Below are positions 32,624-41,615 of a stretch of DNA of 64,000 bases, piece by piece; within the stretch, counting starts at the first letter, position 1; every line of letters begins with the position of its first letter. The DNA is from an uncultured Oscillospiraceae bacterium. Its GTDB lineage: Bacteria; Bacillota; Clostridia; Oscillospirales; Acutalibacteraceae. The position numbers and the translations under genes are program-made. A model generated the notes under the pieces. It had not been told where the DNA came from. It did not search any database and worked only from the letters and a program-made list of their open reading frames with translations. The stretch covers positions 1-64,000 of the forward strand of contig USGT01000004.1 of NCBI GenBank assembly GCA_900554335.1, in the 5' to 3' direction.

Positions 32624-33342
32624 AAAAATTATTTTCGTTAACATTCGCACTAACCCTTTTGCTTCCCGCCAAGGCTTTGTGTTTTGGAGGTAGAACGCAT
32701 AGCACAATAACACGCAGCGCTTTTGTTAAAACTAAGTTTTTCAGTAAATTTAATAATCTTGAAGAAAGATTAAAGTTAAAAAAAGTGCTTCTGAAAGCAT
32801 GCAATGAACCTGATACAGAAGAGAAAAGTTGGATTTTTAAATGGCATTTTTATAATCCGATGCCTACAACATACAATAAAATTGAAGATTTTTTGACAAC
32901 AAAAGATAATGCTTTACTGCGCACAGTTATGCACTATAGAAAGGCAATAAAATTATTTAACACGAATAAAGTTGAATCGATCAGAGAGCTTGGTGCTTCG
33001 CTGCATTATATGCAGGATTTATGTTGCCCTGTACATCTTTTGGGTTGGAGCAATTGGCAGCATAATAAACCAGATTTCAAAAGCTTCAAACGAGTTCATA
33101 CATCATATGAAAATGAGATGGATGAAAAAAGCTATGGTTTTGAGTTTGATGTGTTTTTCGAAGAAAATTCTAATGTTATAAATTTAGAATTTGACGACAT
33201 AGAAGGTATCGTAAATTCATACCCACTTGCAACGTGGAATAAATACAAAAATTTTGGTCAAAATGAACCAACATATGAAGTTTTCAAAAATGCACATATA
33301 GCAAGCTGCAGACTTTTGCGTTTATTTTTCAAAGAAGTCTAA
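32608..33342 (+). CDS. Secreted zinc-dependent phospholipase C
   Basis: A 244-residue exported enzyme of the family containing Listeria PlcB, Bacillus PC-PLC and Clostridium alpha-toxin, which hydrolyse phospholipids to diacylglycerol and a phospho-headgroup. Signal peptide about 1-25. Zinc-ligand candidates are His31 (RTHSTI), Asp69 (EPDTEE), His80 (KWHFYNP, compare SHFYNP in PlcB), His133 and Asp137 (LGASLHYMQD) and His143 (PVHLLGW). Later HTSYENEMDE fits the HxxYExxxD segment. The usual mature N-terminal Trp is Phe here (C-FGG). Length fits the catalytic domain alone, without a C2-type domain. It overlaps the GTPase gene by 16 bp, so the two are probably translated together. Confidence 0.85.
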   Translation: MLHTIKKLFSLTFALTLLLPAKALCFGGRTHSTITRSAFVKTKFFSKFNNLEERLKLKKVLLKACNEPDTEEKSWIFKWHFYNPMPTTYNKIEDFLTTKDNALLRTVMHYRKAIKLFNTNKVESIRELGASLHYMQDLCCPVHLLGWSNWQHNKPDFKSFKRVHTSYENEMDEKSYGFEFDVFFEENSNVINLEFDDIEGIVNSYPLATWNKYKNFGQNEPTYEVFKNAHIASCRLLRLFFKEV

Positions 33343-33383
33343 ATTAATGTTACGAGTGATGAGAAAATTCATTAATAAAATTA

Positions 33384-33410
33384 CCACCTGGTTTTGACAG
33401 GTGGATTTTC
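33384..33410. terminator. Bidirectional terminator of the effector cassette and M23 gene
   Basis: 7-bp stem CCACCTG/CAGGTGG, 7-nt loop, T-rich flank on the plus strand, between convergent genes. Confidence 0.85.
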
Positions 33411-33412
33411 TT

Positions 33413-34762
33413 TTACTTAACGTATTGTGTTGGGTTTACTTTTTTGCCGTTTATCCTAATTTCAAAATGAAGGTGTGGCCCGGTTGATTGCCCCGTTGAA
33501 CCTACACATGCAATTTTTTCACCTTGGTTTACTCTTTTTCCAACACTTGTGCAAAGGCTTTTGCAGTGGCCGTAAAGTGTCTCGGTTCCGTCATCGTGTG
33601 AGATTATTATGTGGTTGCCGTAACCTGTGCTTCCTATTTTTGCAACTTTAACAGTTCCTGCTTTTGCTGCAACTATGTCGGTTCCGTCAACTCCTGCTGA
33701 TGAAATGTCAATTCCATAATGAAAGGTTCCCCAGCGTGGGCCGAATCCGCTTGTTATGTTTTTAGTGAAAGGCACAGGCCAGGTGTATTCTTCTTGTTTT
33801 GTGCCGATGGTTTGCTCTTCAGCGGTTGGCTCGAGTTTAATTTCTCTTGCGCTTTCTTTTTTCTCGGTTTCTTTGCCGTTTAAATAAGTCACGCAGTAAA
33901 CTACTTCTTCTTTGCCGTTTGAACCTTCTTTGTCAACGATTACTTTGCCTTTTTCGAGCCCTGAATCTTCTTTAGTTATTTTTTCAAAAGGAATTTCATT
34001 TTCAATTGTTTCTTTCGCAACGACTTTAACGTGAAGCAAATCTTCAAGTGTGATTATATTCAAAGTGTCGCCGGGGTAAATTGAATCAGATTCTGTTTTC
34101 CCGTTATCTTTTAAAAGCTTTTCGGTGCTAATACCGAATTTTTCGGCAATACTTACTACAGTGTCATCTTCAGCAACTGTGTAAGGTTTTGAAACTTCTG
34201 TTTTTGAAGTTAAAGCTTCTTTTATTTTTTCAAAGCTTTCGATTTTTGAATTAGGGAAGAGGCCTTGCCTTATTTCAATGTTTTCTTCGAAAGTGGCTGT
34301 TGCATCTTCTAAATTAGCTTTGTTTTCGCTCAAGATTTCGTCTAAAGCTTTTTGAATTTCTTCTTTTGAAGTTCCAACTACAATTAATTTGTCTTCCAAA
34401 TATGCGCCGTATGCCGGAGCTAAAATTTCGCTTGATTTTTCGATGATTTTATCTTTGATTTCTTCAGGTTTTTCAATGCATTTGTTTTTTTCAACTTCCG
34501 CTATTTTAATGTGTGGGGTTGCGTTTGAAATCCTGTGTTTTTCAGCCACCGGTGTTTGGCTTCTTATCATTTCTTTTGCTTTTTCATAAACCTCTTCGCG
34601 CTGAACGGTTGCGATTTGCTGGCCATTGTATTCAAGGGCTAGTCCAAAAGTTCTGCTGTTCCAGTAAATTACTGTTGCTGCGAATAAAAAACTCGTTGTT
34701 AGCGGTAATGAGATTTTTTTCAGAAACGATTTTCTATTATGTTTTGGGATGTAAAACCGCAT
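33413..34762 (-). CDS. Membrane-anchored M23 endopeptidase with LysM and G5 domains
   Basis: A 449-residue cell-wall hydrolase. An N-terminal transmembrane segment (about 17-35) is followed by a helical region, a LysM domain (about 193-238, YTVAEDDTVVSIAEKFG), a G5 domain (about 240-310) and an M23 zinc peptidase (about 330-449) with ligand motifs HYGIDIS and HLHFEIR and GHGNH-type loop GYGNHIIISH. It is expected to cut peptide cross-bridges in peptidoglycan outside the membrane; relatives include the SpoIIQ-type and general cell-wall M23 proteins of Clostridia. Monocistronic, divergent from aspS. Confidence 0.88.
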   Translation of the reverse strand: MRFYIPKHNRKSFLKKISLPLTTSFLFAATVIYWNSRTFGLALEYNGQQIATVQREEVYEKAKEMIRSQTPVAEKHRISNATPHIKIAEVEKNKCIEKPEEIKDKIIEKSSEILAPAYGAYLEDKLIVVGTSKEEIQKALDEILSENKANLEDATATFEENIEIRQGLFPNSKIESFEKIKEALTSKTEVSKPYTVAEDDTVVSIAEKFGISTEKLLKDNGKTESDSIYPGDTLNIITLEDLLHVKVVAKETIENEIPFEKITKEDSGLEKGKVIVDKEGSNGKEEVVYCVTYLNGKETEKKESAREIKLEPTAEEQTIGTKQEEYTWPVPFTKNITSGFGPRWGTFHYGIDISSAGVDGTDIVAAKAGTVKVAKIGSTGYGNHIIISHDDGTETLYGHCKSLCTSVGKRVNQGEKIACVGSTGQSTGPHLHFEIRINGKKVNPTQYVK

Positions 34763-34940
34763 ATATATAAAATGCCTCCCATTTTTCTCGATTTAAAAAC
34801 TGTGTAAAAAGTGTTTCTTAATTAATTATAACAAAAAATTACAAAAAATCAACAAGTTATGTAAAGTTTATTTAAATTCACTTTATTTTTTGTAATCTGC
34901 GGTAAAATTTATGTTAGAATTGCACGTTAAAAATAAATGT

Positions 34941-34969
34941 TTGAAGATACTATAGGATAATGATATAAT
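34941..34969 (+). promoter_or_regulatory. Promoter of aspS-gatCAB
   Basis: TTGAAG, 17-nt spacer, TATAAT, about 80 nt before the start. No T-box leader was recognised in the untranslated region. Confidence 0.65.
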
Positions 34970-35051
34970 GAAGGGTAGTTTTTAATTTTAGAAGGATTAA
35001 GAAAAAATCTTTCATCACTTGAATTTTTACACTTAGGAAGGATTGGAAAAT

Positions 35052-36812
35052 ATGAACATTCAAAACAAATACCGCACGCACTATTGCGGCAAAATCAGCG
35101 AAGAAATGGTTGGAGAAGAAGTTCGTTTAGCAGGTTGGGTTGAAAACGTTCGTGACCATGGCGGAATTACGTTCGTTGACCTTAGAGACCATTTTGGTTA
35201 TGTTCAAGTTGTTATTAACGACTCAGCAATGATCAAAAATGTTTCCCGCGAGAGCACCGTTTCTGTTCTTGGCAGGGTTGAAAGAAGAACCGAAGAAAAT
35301 ATAAACCCGAAAATTGCAACGGGAATGGTTGAAGTTAAATGCCAGAGTTTGGAAGTCGTAGGCAAATGCACGAGCATGCTTCCTTTTGAAGTTGCAGATT
35401 CCGTTGAAACTAAAGAAGAGCTTCGCCTTAAATACAGGTTTCTTGACCTTAGAAACCCAGTTATGCACAAGAAAATTCAGCTCAGGTCTGAAATTCTTCA
35501 CTTTTTAAGGAACAAAATGCATGAGCTCGGCTTCACTGAAATTCAAACCCCGCTTATGTCTGCTTCTTCGCCTGAAGGTGCAAGAGACTACTTGGTTCCA
35601 AGCAGAAAGCACGCAGGAAAGTTCTATGCTCTTCCGCAAGCTCCGCAAATTTTCAAGCAGCTTTTGATGGTTTCCGGCTTTGACAAGTACTTTCAAATAG
35701 CTCCTTGCTTCAGGGATGAAGACGCCCGTGCAGATCGCTCACCAGGGGAATTCTATCAGCTGGATTTTGAAATGTCTTTTGCAACTCAAGAAGATGTTTT
35801 CAAAGTTTCTGAAGAAGTAATTTACGAAACTTTCACTAAATTTTCTAATAAAAAAGTTTCTTCAAAGCCTTTTGTTAAGATTCCTTACTCGGAAGCAATG
35901 CTTAAATATGGCTCTGATAAACCTGACCTTCGCAACCCGCTTGAAATCGTTGACATAACCGACATTTTCGAAAATTCAGGCTTTGCAGCATTCGAAGGAA
36001 AAGTCGTTCGTTCGATAACTGTTCCTGACATGGCTTCAAGACCGAGAAAATTCTTCGATAAAATGCAAGATTTCGCTCTTGAAATTGGAATGAAAGGCCT
36101 TGGATATATAAAAGTTGGCGAAAATGGCGAGTTTAGCGGCCCGATTAACAAATTCATTCCTGATGAAAAACGTGCAGTTCTCACCGAAAGATGCTCTATT
36201 AAACCAGGCTGCGTTGTTTACTTTATTGCTGACGAAGCTAAAAAAGTGGCTAAATTTGCAGGCCAAATCCGCACGGAACTCGGCAAACGCCTTGAACTTA
36301 TTGACAAAGACAGATTTGAATTTTGTTTCATTGTTGACTTCCCGATGTATGAAGAAGACGAAGAAACTGGCAAAATCATCTTTACTCACAACCCGTTTTC
36401 AATGCCTCAAGGTGGCCTCGACGCACTCAAAAACAAAAACCCGCTTGATATTCTTGCTTATCAATATGACTTGGTTTGCAACGGCATCGAGCTTTCTTCG
36501 GGCGCAGTTAGAAACCACGACCCTGAAATAATGCTTAAAGCCTTTGAAATTGCGGGCTACACCGAAGAAGACATCTTAAATAAATTCAGCGCACTTTATA
36601 ATTCATTTAAATTCGGTGCACCTGCTCACGCAGGAATGGCTCCTGGAGTTGACCGCATGATAATGCTTCTTCTCGACGAAGAAAACATAAGGGAAATCAT
36701 AGCATTCCCGATGAACAGCAATGCGCAAGACGTCATGCTTGGTTCACCTTCAGAAGTTTCTGAAATGCAGCTTAGAGAAGTTCACATTAAGATAAGAGGT
36801 CAGCACAAATAA
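35052..36812 (+). CDS. aspS: Aspartyl-tRNA synthetase
   Basis: A 586-residue bacterial-type AspRS: N-terminal OB-fold anticodon domain (about 1-110), class II catalytic core (FRDEDARADRSPGEFYQLDFEMSF region), GAD insertion domain (about 290-420), and motif 3 APAHAGMAPGVDRMIMLLL. The ATG at 35052 follows AGGAAGGA by 9 nt; an in-frame TTG at 35043 touches that site. Co-location with gatCAB suggests a non-discriminating enzyme that also makes Asp-tRNA-Asn for amidation, an inference from context. Confidence 0.93.
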   Translation: MNIQNKYRTHYCGKISEEMVGEEVRLAGWVENVRDHGGITFVDLRDHFGYVQVVINDSAMIKNVSRESTVSVLGRVERRTEENINPKIATGMVEVKCQSLEVVGKCTSMLPFEVADSVETKEELRLKYRFLDLRNPVMHKKIQLRSEILHFLRNKMHELGFTEIQTPLMSASSPEGARDYLVPSRKHAGKFYALPQAPQIFKQLLMVSGFDKYFQIAPCFRDEDARADRSPGEFYQLDFEMSFATQEDVFKVSEEVIYETFTKFSNKKVSSKPFVKIPYSEAMLKYGSDKPDLRNPLEIVDITDIFENSGFAAFEGKVVRSITVPDMASRPRKFFDKMQDFALEIGMKGLGYIKVGENGEFSGPINKFIPDEKRAVLTERCSIKPGCVVYFIADEAKKVAKFAGQIRTELGKRLELIDKDRFEFCFIVDFPMYEEDEETGKIIFTHNPFSMPQGGLDALKNKNPLDILAYQYDLVCNGIELSSGAVRNHDPEIMLKAFEIAGYTEEDILNKFSALYNSFKFGAPAHAGMAPGVDRMIMLLLDEENIREIIAFPMNSNAQDVMLGSPSEVSEMQLREVHIKIRGQHK

Positions 36813-36824
36813 GGAGGAATCTTT

Positions 36825-37103
36825 ATGGTTACAAAAGAGCAAGTAAAAGCGATTGCTAATCTTTCGAAGCTTTATCTTACCGAAGAAGAGCTCGAAACGG
36901 GCGAAAAAGAAATCAGCTCTATGATTAATTTCGTTGACAGCATGAATAGCATTGAAAAATTCGCTGAAATAAGCGACGTGCATGATGACATCTGCAATGC
37001 TTTTCATGAAGATGAAATAGTGCCTTCATATCCGAGAGAAGAAATCCTGAGTAATGTTGGCGGTGGAAAAGACGGATTTTTCTACCTTAGCAAATCAAAA
37101 TAA
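36825..37103 (+). CDS. gatC: Asp/Glu-tRNA amidotransferase subunit C
   Basis: A 92-residue subunit that stabilises the GatA/GatB interface. VKAIANLSKLYLTEEE and the C-terminal VGGGKDGFFYLSK match the family. GGAGG lies before the ATG, 12 nt after aspS. Confidence 0.9.
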   Translation: MVTKEQVKAIANLSKLYLTEEELETGEKEISSMINFVDSMNSIEKFAEISDVHDDICNAFHEDEIVPSYPREEILSNVGGGKDGFFYLSKSK

Positions 37104-37125
37104 TCGCTTTGAGAGGTGCGTAAGA

Positions 37126-38595
37126 ATGGAAAATAAACACGAAGGAACCATCAAGAAAATCAGTGGTGCGCTTGCTGAAAAAAAGGTTTCCTGCGAAGAA
37201 ATTACTAAAAAATATCTGGAAGAAATTAAAAAAAGCTCCCTTAATGCTTACGTTAAAGTGTGCGAAGAGACCGCTTTAAATGCCGCCAAAAAAGTGGATG
37301 ACAAAATAAGCTCGGGCGAAAAACTCGGCGCTCTTGAGGGCGTTCCGATGACGATAAAAGACAACATTTCAACCAAAGGAATTGAAACGACTTGCTGCTC
37401 GAAGATTTTAGAAGGCTACACTCCAATTTATGACGCGCACGTTTGGCAGGTTCTTCAAAGCAAAAATGCGGTTTTGCTCGGCAAAACTAACATGGATGAA
37501 TTCGCAATGGGTTCATCCTGCGAGACTTCGGTTTTTGGCCCGGCGAAAAACCCACATGATGAGAGCTATGTCCCCGGCGGAAGTTCGGGAGGAGTCGCTG
37601 CTGCAGTTGGAGGAAACATCGCTGCTTACGGCCTTGGTTCAGACACCGGTGGGTCAGTTCGCCAGCCGGCTAGCTTTTGCGGTGTTGTTGGGCTTAAGCC
37701 TACTTATGGCGCGGTTTCGCGTTACGGCTTGATTGCTTACGCTTCGAGCTTTGACCAAATTGGCCCGATTGCCAAAACCGTGGAAGATGTTTCGGTCGTT
37801 TTCGACGAAATTTCGCAGTATGACCCGAAGGATTCAACTTCCAACCCGGTTAAAAGAGAAAAAACTTTCGATTCTTTGAACAAGGGCGTCAAAGGCCTTA
37901 AACTCGGCATTCCTAACCAATATTTCGAAGGAATTGACAAAGAAGTTGAGAAAGCTTTAAACGAAGCTATTGAAAAATATAAATCCATGGGAATTGAAAT
38001 AGAGCGTTTCGATTTGCCTGAGGCTAAATGTGCATTGCCGGTTTACTATGTTTTGGCTTGCGCTGAGGCTTCTTCGAATTTAGCTCGTTTTGACGGCGTT
38101 AGATACGGCTTTAGAGCGAAAGAATACAAAGACATCAATGAAATGATTTGCAAAACTAGAAGCCAAGGCTTCGGAAGCGAAGTTAAAAGAAGAATTTTGC
38201 TCGGCAACTATGTTCTTAGCTCGGGCTATTATGAAGCTTACTACGGCAAAGCCCAAAAATTAAGGCAAGTTATTTCAAACGGCTTTGCAAAAGCTTTCGA
38301 AAAATATGACGCAATTTTAACTCCTACCTCGCCTGTAACGGCCTTCCCGATTGGCAAGAGCTACAAAACTCCGGATGAAGTTTACTTGGCTGACATTTGC
38401 ACGGTGCCTGTTAACATTGCGGGGCTTCCGGCGGTTTCGGTTCCATGCGGGTTTGACTCTAAAAACCTCCCTGTGGGAATGCAAATCATCGGCAAAAAAT
38501 TCTCGGAATCAACGATTCTTAACATCGCGCATCAATTTGAAGTTTACACCGAGTATGCTTTCAACAAAAACTTGAATATGGGGGTAAGAATATGA
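37126..38595 (+). CDS. gatA: Asp/Glu-tRNA amidotransferase subunit A
   Basis: A 489-residue amidase that releases ammonia from glutamine for transfer to misacylated tRNA. The Ser-cisSer-Lys triad is Lys78 (MTIKDN), Ser153 (PGGSSGG) and nucleophile Ser177 (GSDTGGSVRQPASF). The ATG at 37126 follows GAGAGGTG by 7 nt; the open frame extends upstream into gatC but is not needed. Its stop overlaps gatB by 4 bp. Confidence 0.94.
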   Translation: MENKHEGTIKKISGALAEKKVSCEEITKKYLEEIKKSSLNAYVKVCEETALNAAKKVDDKISSGEKLGALEGVPMTIKDNISTKGIETTCCSKILEGYTPIYDAHVWQVLQSKNAVLLGKTNMDEFAMGSSCETSVFGPAKNPHDESYVPGGSSGGVAAAVGGNIAAYGLGSDTGGSVRQPASFCGVVGLKPTYGAVSRYGLIAYASSFDQIGPIAKTVEDVSVVFDEISQYDPKDSTSNPVKREKTFDSLNKGVKGLKLGIPNQYFEGIDKEVEKALNEAIEKYKSMGIEIERFDLPEAKCALPVYYVLACAEASSNLARFDGVRYGFRAKEYKDINEMICKTRSQGFGSEVKRRILLGNYVLSSGYYEAYYGKAQKLRQVISNGFAKAFEKYDAILTPTSPVTAFPIGKSYKTPDEVYLADICTVPVNIAGLPAVSVPCGFDSKNLPVGMQIIGKKFSESTILNIAHQFEVYTEYAFNKNLNMGVRI

Positions 38596-40010
38596 AATAT
38601 GATTTAGTTGTTGGGCTTGAAACGCACGTTGAGCTTTCAACTAAAACGAAAATATTTTGCAGCTGCGAAAATGACTTTGGAGCAGAGCCAAACACGCACT
38701 GTTGCCCCGTTTGCGTTGGCCACCCGGGAACTCTCCCGAAGATTAATAGGCAAGTAGTTAACTTTGCCGTTAAAGCCGGCCTTGCAACGAACTGCAAGAT
38801 TAATTTAAGGTCGAAAATGGACAGAAAAAACTACGTTTACCCCGACCTTGCAAAGGCTTATCAGATTTCTCAGTTTGAAATTCCTATCTGCAAAGATGGC
38901 TTCGTTGAGCTTTCGAGCGGCAAAAAGATAAGAATAAACAGAATTCACATGGAAGAAGACGCAGGCAAACTTGTTCATAACGGCGGAGACGTTTACATTG
39001 ATTACAACCGTGGCGGGGTTCCGCTCATTGAAATAGTCACTGAGCCGGATATTTCTTCTTCAGATGAAGCGAAGGAATATGTTGAAAAACTTCAAAATAT
39101 TTTAAGATACGCTGGCGTTTCAGACTGCAAAATGCAGGAAGGCTCCATGCGCTGCGACGTTAACATTTCGGTTAAACCCGAAGGAAGCGAAAAATTCGGA
39201 ACTAGAACCGAAATTAAAAACATGAACTCTATAACTTTCATGACTAAAGCTATTGATTATGAATACGAAAGGCAAATTGACCTCGTTGAAAGCGGCGAAG
39301 AAGTAATCCAGCAAACGCTCAGATACTGCGAAGCAACGAATTCGACCGAGAGCATGCGCAGCAAAGAAGACGCCCAAGATTACAGATATTTCAGAGACCC
39401 TGATTTGGTTGAAATTGTTTTGACCGAAGAAGAAGTTGAAAAAATAAAAGAATCTTTGCCGGAAATGCCTGGCGACAGAATGAAAAGATATATAAGCGAG
39501 CTTGGAATCCCCGAAAAAGACGCCATGCATTTGACGAAATACAAAAATGTTTCGGACTTTTTCGAAAAAGCTTGCGTAGGGCTTAAATCCGCCAAAACGG
39601 TTTCGAACCTCATAGTTGGCGAGATTTTCAGAAGCATTCAAACGGAATCCGAAAAAGAAAAATTTGAAATTTTGATAACTCCTGCTAAGCTCAGCGAGCT
39701 TGTTAAATTGACTGAAGAAAATAAAATCAACATGAATTTAGCGAAAAAGACCCTTTCAAAAATGCTTGAAACGGGCAAAGGCGTTAAAGAATTTATCTCT
39801 GAAAGCGACATGAAAGGTATTTCGGAAGAAGAGCTTACCGCAATGTGCACCGAAGCGATAAATTCAAGTCAGGCCGCAGTAAAAGACTACCTTAGCGGCA
39901 AAGAAAAAGCTTTGAAATCAATTCTTGGCCTTGTTATGAGGCAGACAAGAGGCAGAGGAAACGCCCAGGAAATCGAGAAGAAATTAATTGATTTGATAAA
40001 AAATTCTTAG
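38592..40010 (+). CDS. gatB: Asp/Glu-tRNA amidotransferase subunit B
   Basis: A 472-residue subunit that phosphorylates and amidates Asp-tRNA-Asn or Glu-tRNA-Gln. The signature GLETHVELSTKTKIFC is at the start, with CENDF...CPVCVGHPGTLP zinc-site motifs, and a C-terminal YqeY-like tail domain (about 325-472) ends the chain. Start overlaps gatA by ATGA. Confidence 0.95.
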   Translation: MKYDLVVGLETHVELSTKTKIFCSCENDFGAEPNTHCCPVCVGHPGTLPKINRQVVNFAVKAGLATNCKINLRSKMDRKNYVYPDLAKAYQISQFEIPICKDGFVELSSGKKIRINRIHMEEDAGKLVHNGGDVYIDYNRGGVPLIEIVTEPDISSSDEAKEYVEKLQNILRYAGVSDCKMQEGSMRCDVNISVKPEGSEKFGTRTEIKNMNSITFMTKAIDYEYERQIDLVESGEEVIQQTLRYCEATNSTESMRSKEDAQDYRYFRDPDLVEIVLTEEEVEKIKESLPEMPGDRMKRYISELGIPEKDAMHLTKYKNVSDFFEKACVGLKSAKTVSNLIVGEIFRSIQTESEKEKFEILITPAKLSELVKLTEENKINMNLAKKTLSKMLETGKGVKEFISESDMKGISEEELTAMCTEAINSSQAAVKDYLSGKEKALKSILGLVMRQTRGRGNAQEIEKKLIDLIKNS

Positions 40011-40040
40011 TTTACTAAATTTACTGAGGAGGAACAAAAA

Positions 40041-40241
40041 ATGACTAAATTAAACGGAAAAGAAAATGCTATGGTTAGCGGAGGCATGGAAAATAGTACT
40101 TCTAAACCTGAACCGAAATATTGCGAAAGATGCGGCAGGGAATTTAGAGAAATCGACAAAAATGTTGAAGATAAATACAAAGGTAGATTTTGCAGCGATT
40201 GCGTTTTCGCAATAAAAATTTATAGCAGACCAGAATTTTAA
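40041..40241 (+). CDS. Double-glycine leader microprotein 1 (zinc-ribbon core)
   Basis: A 66-residue protein, first of a tandem family. The leader (TKLNGKENAMVSGG, 1-15) ends in the VSGG processing motif. The core has two CxxC pairs, CERC and CSDC, spaced like a zinc ribbon. AGGAGG lies before the ATG, 30 nt after gatB. Followed by a terminator. Not a named family; role unknown. Confidence 0.7.
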   Translation: MTKLNGKENAMVSGGMENSTSKPEPKYCERCGREFREIDKNVEDKYKGRFCSDCVFAIKIYSRPEF

Positions 40242-40247
40242 TGTGTT

Positions 40248-40273
40248 AACCTCCACGAAAATGGAGGTTTTAA
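40248..40273 (+). terminator. Terminator after microprotein 1
   Basis: 7-bp stem AACCTCC/GGAGGTT, 8-nt loop, short T-rich tail. Confidence 0.75.
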
Positions 40274-40324
40274 TTATACTATTAATTTAATAACTTAAAA
40301 TTCTTAAACATGAGGTAAATTTTT

Positions 40325-40594
40325 ATGAAAAAAGAAAAAGAAGAAATCTCTAATGAGCTTCTTGGAAAAGTTTCCGGAGGGTTTAATTTTAGCTTTAGCA
40401 ATATTAAAGATAAAATATTAAGTATCGTGAAATTATATCATGGAGTTTATTGTGAATATTGCGGGAAACGTTTTAAAGTGTTTGTTAGCTCAAAAGGTTG
40501 GGAGAATATAAAAAAAGAGAAAGAAAAAACTCATAAATATTTTCTATGCGCAGACTGTAAAGCAAAATACCCAAGCAAAAGCATATTGCCTTAG
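40325..40594 (+). CDS. Double-glycine leader microprotein 2 (zinc-ribbon core)
   Basis: An 89-residue protein. Leader EEISNELLGKVSGG ends at residue 19. The core has a hydrophobic helix-like segment (DKILSIVKLYHG) and then CEYC and CADC pairs. GAGGT lies before the ATG. Confidence 0.7.
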   Translation: MKKEKEEISNELLGKVSGGFNFSFSNIKDKILSIVKLYHGVYCEYCGKRFKVFVSSKGWENIKKEKEKTHKYFLCADCKAKYPSKSILP

Positions 40595-40631
40595 AAGGCT
40601 TCTAAATCAAATTATATGGAGAAATTTAAAA

Positions 40632-40913
40632 GTGGGAATAGAAGAATTAACTGAAGAAATGACCGAAAAAATATCGGGAGGTTCAAAGCAAAAAGTGCAA
40701 ACGATAACGCACAAGCTCATTGAAGTGACGGAGGTTGAATGCATGAGTTGTGCTAAGTTTTTCAAATTAGTGATTACTTATGACCGCCCCGTGCCTGCGA
40801 CGTATAAAGAATATGCAGCAATGCAAAATGAACGCCGAACTTGCCCGCACTGTAATTTCGTCAATTTTCAGTATCAAGTTTTTAAAACAAATGTAATTTA
40901 TCACAAAAAATAA
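40632..40913 (+). CDS. Double-glycine leader microprotein 3 (zinc-ribbon core)
   Basis: A 93-residue protein with leader EELTEEMTEKISGG. The core carries CMSC and CPHC pairs, the second in the family ending CPxCxxVN. GTG start after GGAG. Immediately follows copy 2 and may share its transcript. Confidence 0.7.
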   Translation: MGIEELTEEMTEKISGGSKQKVQTITHKLIEVTEVECMSCAKFFKLVITYDRPVPATYKEYAAMQNERRTCPHCNFVNFQYQVFKTNVIYHKK

Positions 40914-40923
40914 ATAATTATAC

Positions 40924-40952
40924 TTGACAAAATTATTATAAATATATAAAAT
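40924..40952 (+). promoter_or_regulatory. Promoter inside the microprotein array (before copy 4)
   Basis: TTGACA, 17-nt spacer, TAAAAT, followed by AGGAGGGATG. A closely similar sequence precedes copy 7. Confidence 0.7.
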
Positions 40953-40977
40953 AAAAGTCTAAAAAGTAAAAGGAGGG

Positions 40978-41254
40978 ATGAATACGGAAGAAGAAAAACT
41001 AGCTGAAGAATTAGCTAAAGAAGTTGTTGAAGGGGGGTAGAGCTGGGCCACAAGCATAAGGAGATTTTTGATCATGCCGAATCACATAAGATAAATGTTA
41101 AATGCGCCAAGTGTGGGAAAGAGTTTGAATATTTCAAAGATGATTGGCGAAGCAGACGGAAATTATGGATTAGGCATATTACGAAGGGCAACGCACAAGG
41201 CGAGCCTGCCCGCATTGTGGACATATTAATTCCAAAAAAGAATTAGGTATTTAA
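40978..41254 (+). pseudogene. Broken double-glycine microprotein (copy 4)
   Basis: A strong ribosome site and ATG open a normal leader (EEEKLAEELAKEVVEGG), but a TAG follows directly after the glycines at a G6 run. In the -1 frame the sequence resumes with VKCAKCGKEF. A second frame change is needed to reach the expected CPHCGHIN ending with TAA at 41254. Two frameshifts make a functional product unlikely; only the leader peptide of 20 residues would be made. Confidence 0.75.
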
Positions 41255-41291
41255 AAAATATAAAAGTATGAAACAAAAAAGAGAAATTAAA

Positions 41292-41610
41292 ATGGAAAAG
41301 GAAAAACTAACTGAAGAATTAACCGAAAAAGTTTCCGGAGGATATATTCCGGGAAGTTATTGGTAAAATTTTTAATTTGACGGCGAAAATTGATATCAAA
41401 TGCGCCAAGTGCGGCAAAAAATTTTCAGATGCTGCGTATGGAGATATGATTCATTATAGAGATTTTAGTGAAATCAAAAGGATGAACATAGCATGGCGTA
41501 GCGATAAATGCATCTGCCCGTAATGCGGATATGCTAACCCTGAGAGTAGTTCTATAAAAAATATAGATAAGATTCCAAAGCAGTTTTTCGGGGATATAAA
41601 AAAAGGGTGA
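41292..41610 (+). pseudogene. Broken double-glycine microprotein (copy 5)
   Basis: The leader (EKEKLTEELTEKVSGG) is intact from ATG 41292 but reading stops at TAA 41364-41366 after YIPGSYW. In another frame the zinc-ribbon half continues (IKCAKCGKKFSD) and is then broken by a TAA inside the second pair (CICP-stop-CGYANP). One frameshift plus one nonsense change. Confidence 0.75.
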
Positions 41611-41615
41611 TGAAC

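Noticed and set aside
1325..33410. CRISPR-like or dispersed mobile repeats from the CACCTG hairpins
   Set aside because: Copies are single, far apart, have differing loops and all lie just after stop codons, as terminators do.
34763..35051. T-box leader upstream of aspS
   Set aside because: No T-box bulge sequence, specifier stem or terminator/antiterminator pair could be found.
40978..41254. Programmed -1 frameshifting at the G6 run in copy 4
   Set aside because: A second, unrelated frame change is required further on, so decay is simpler; kept only as a minor alternative.
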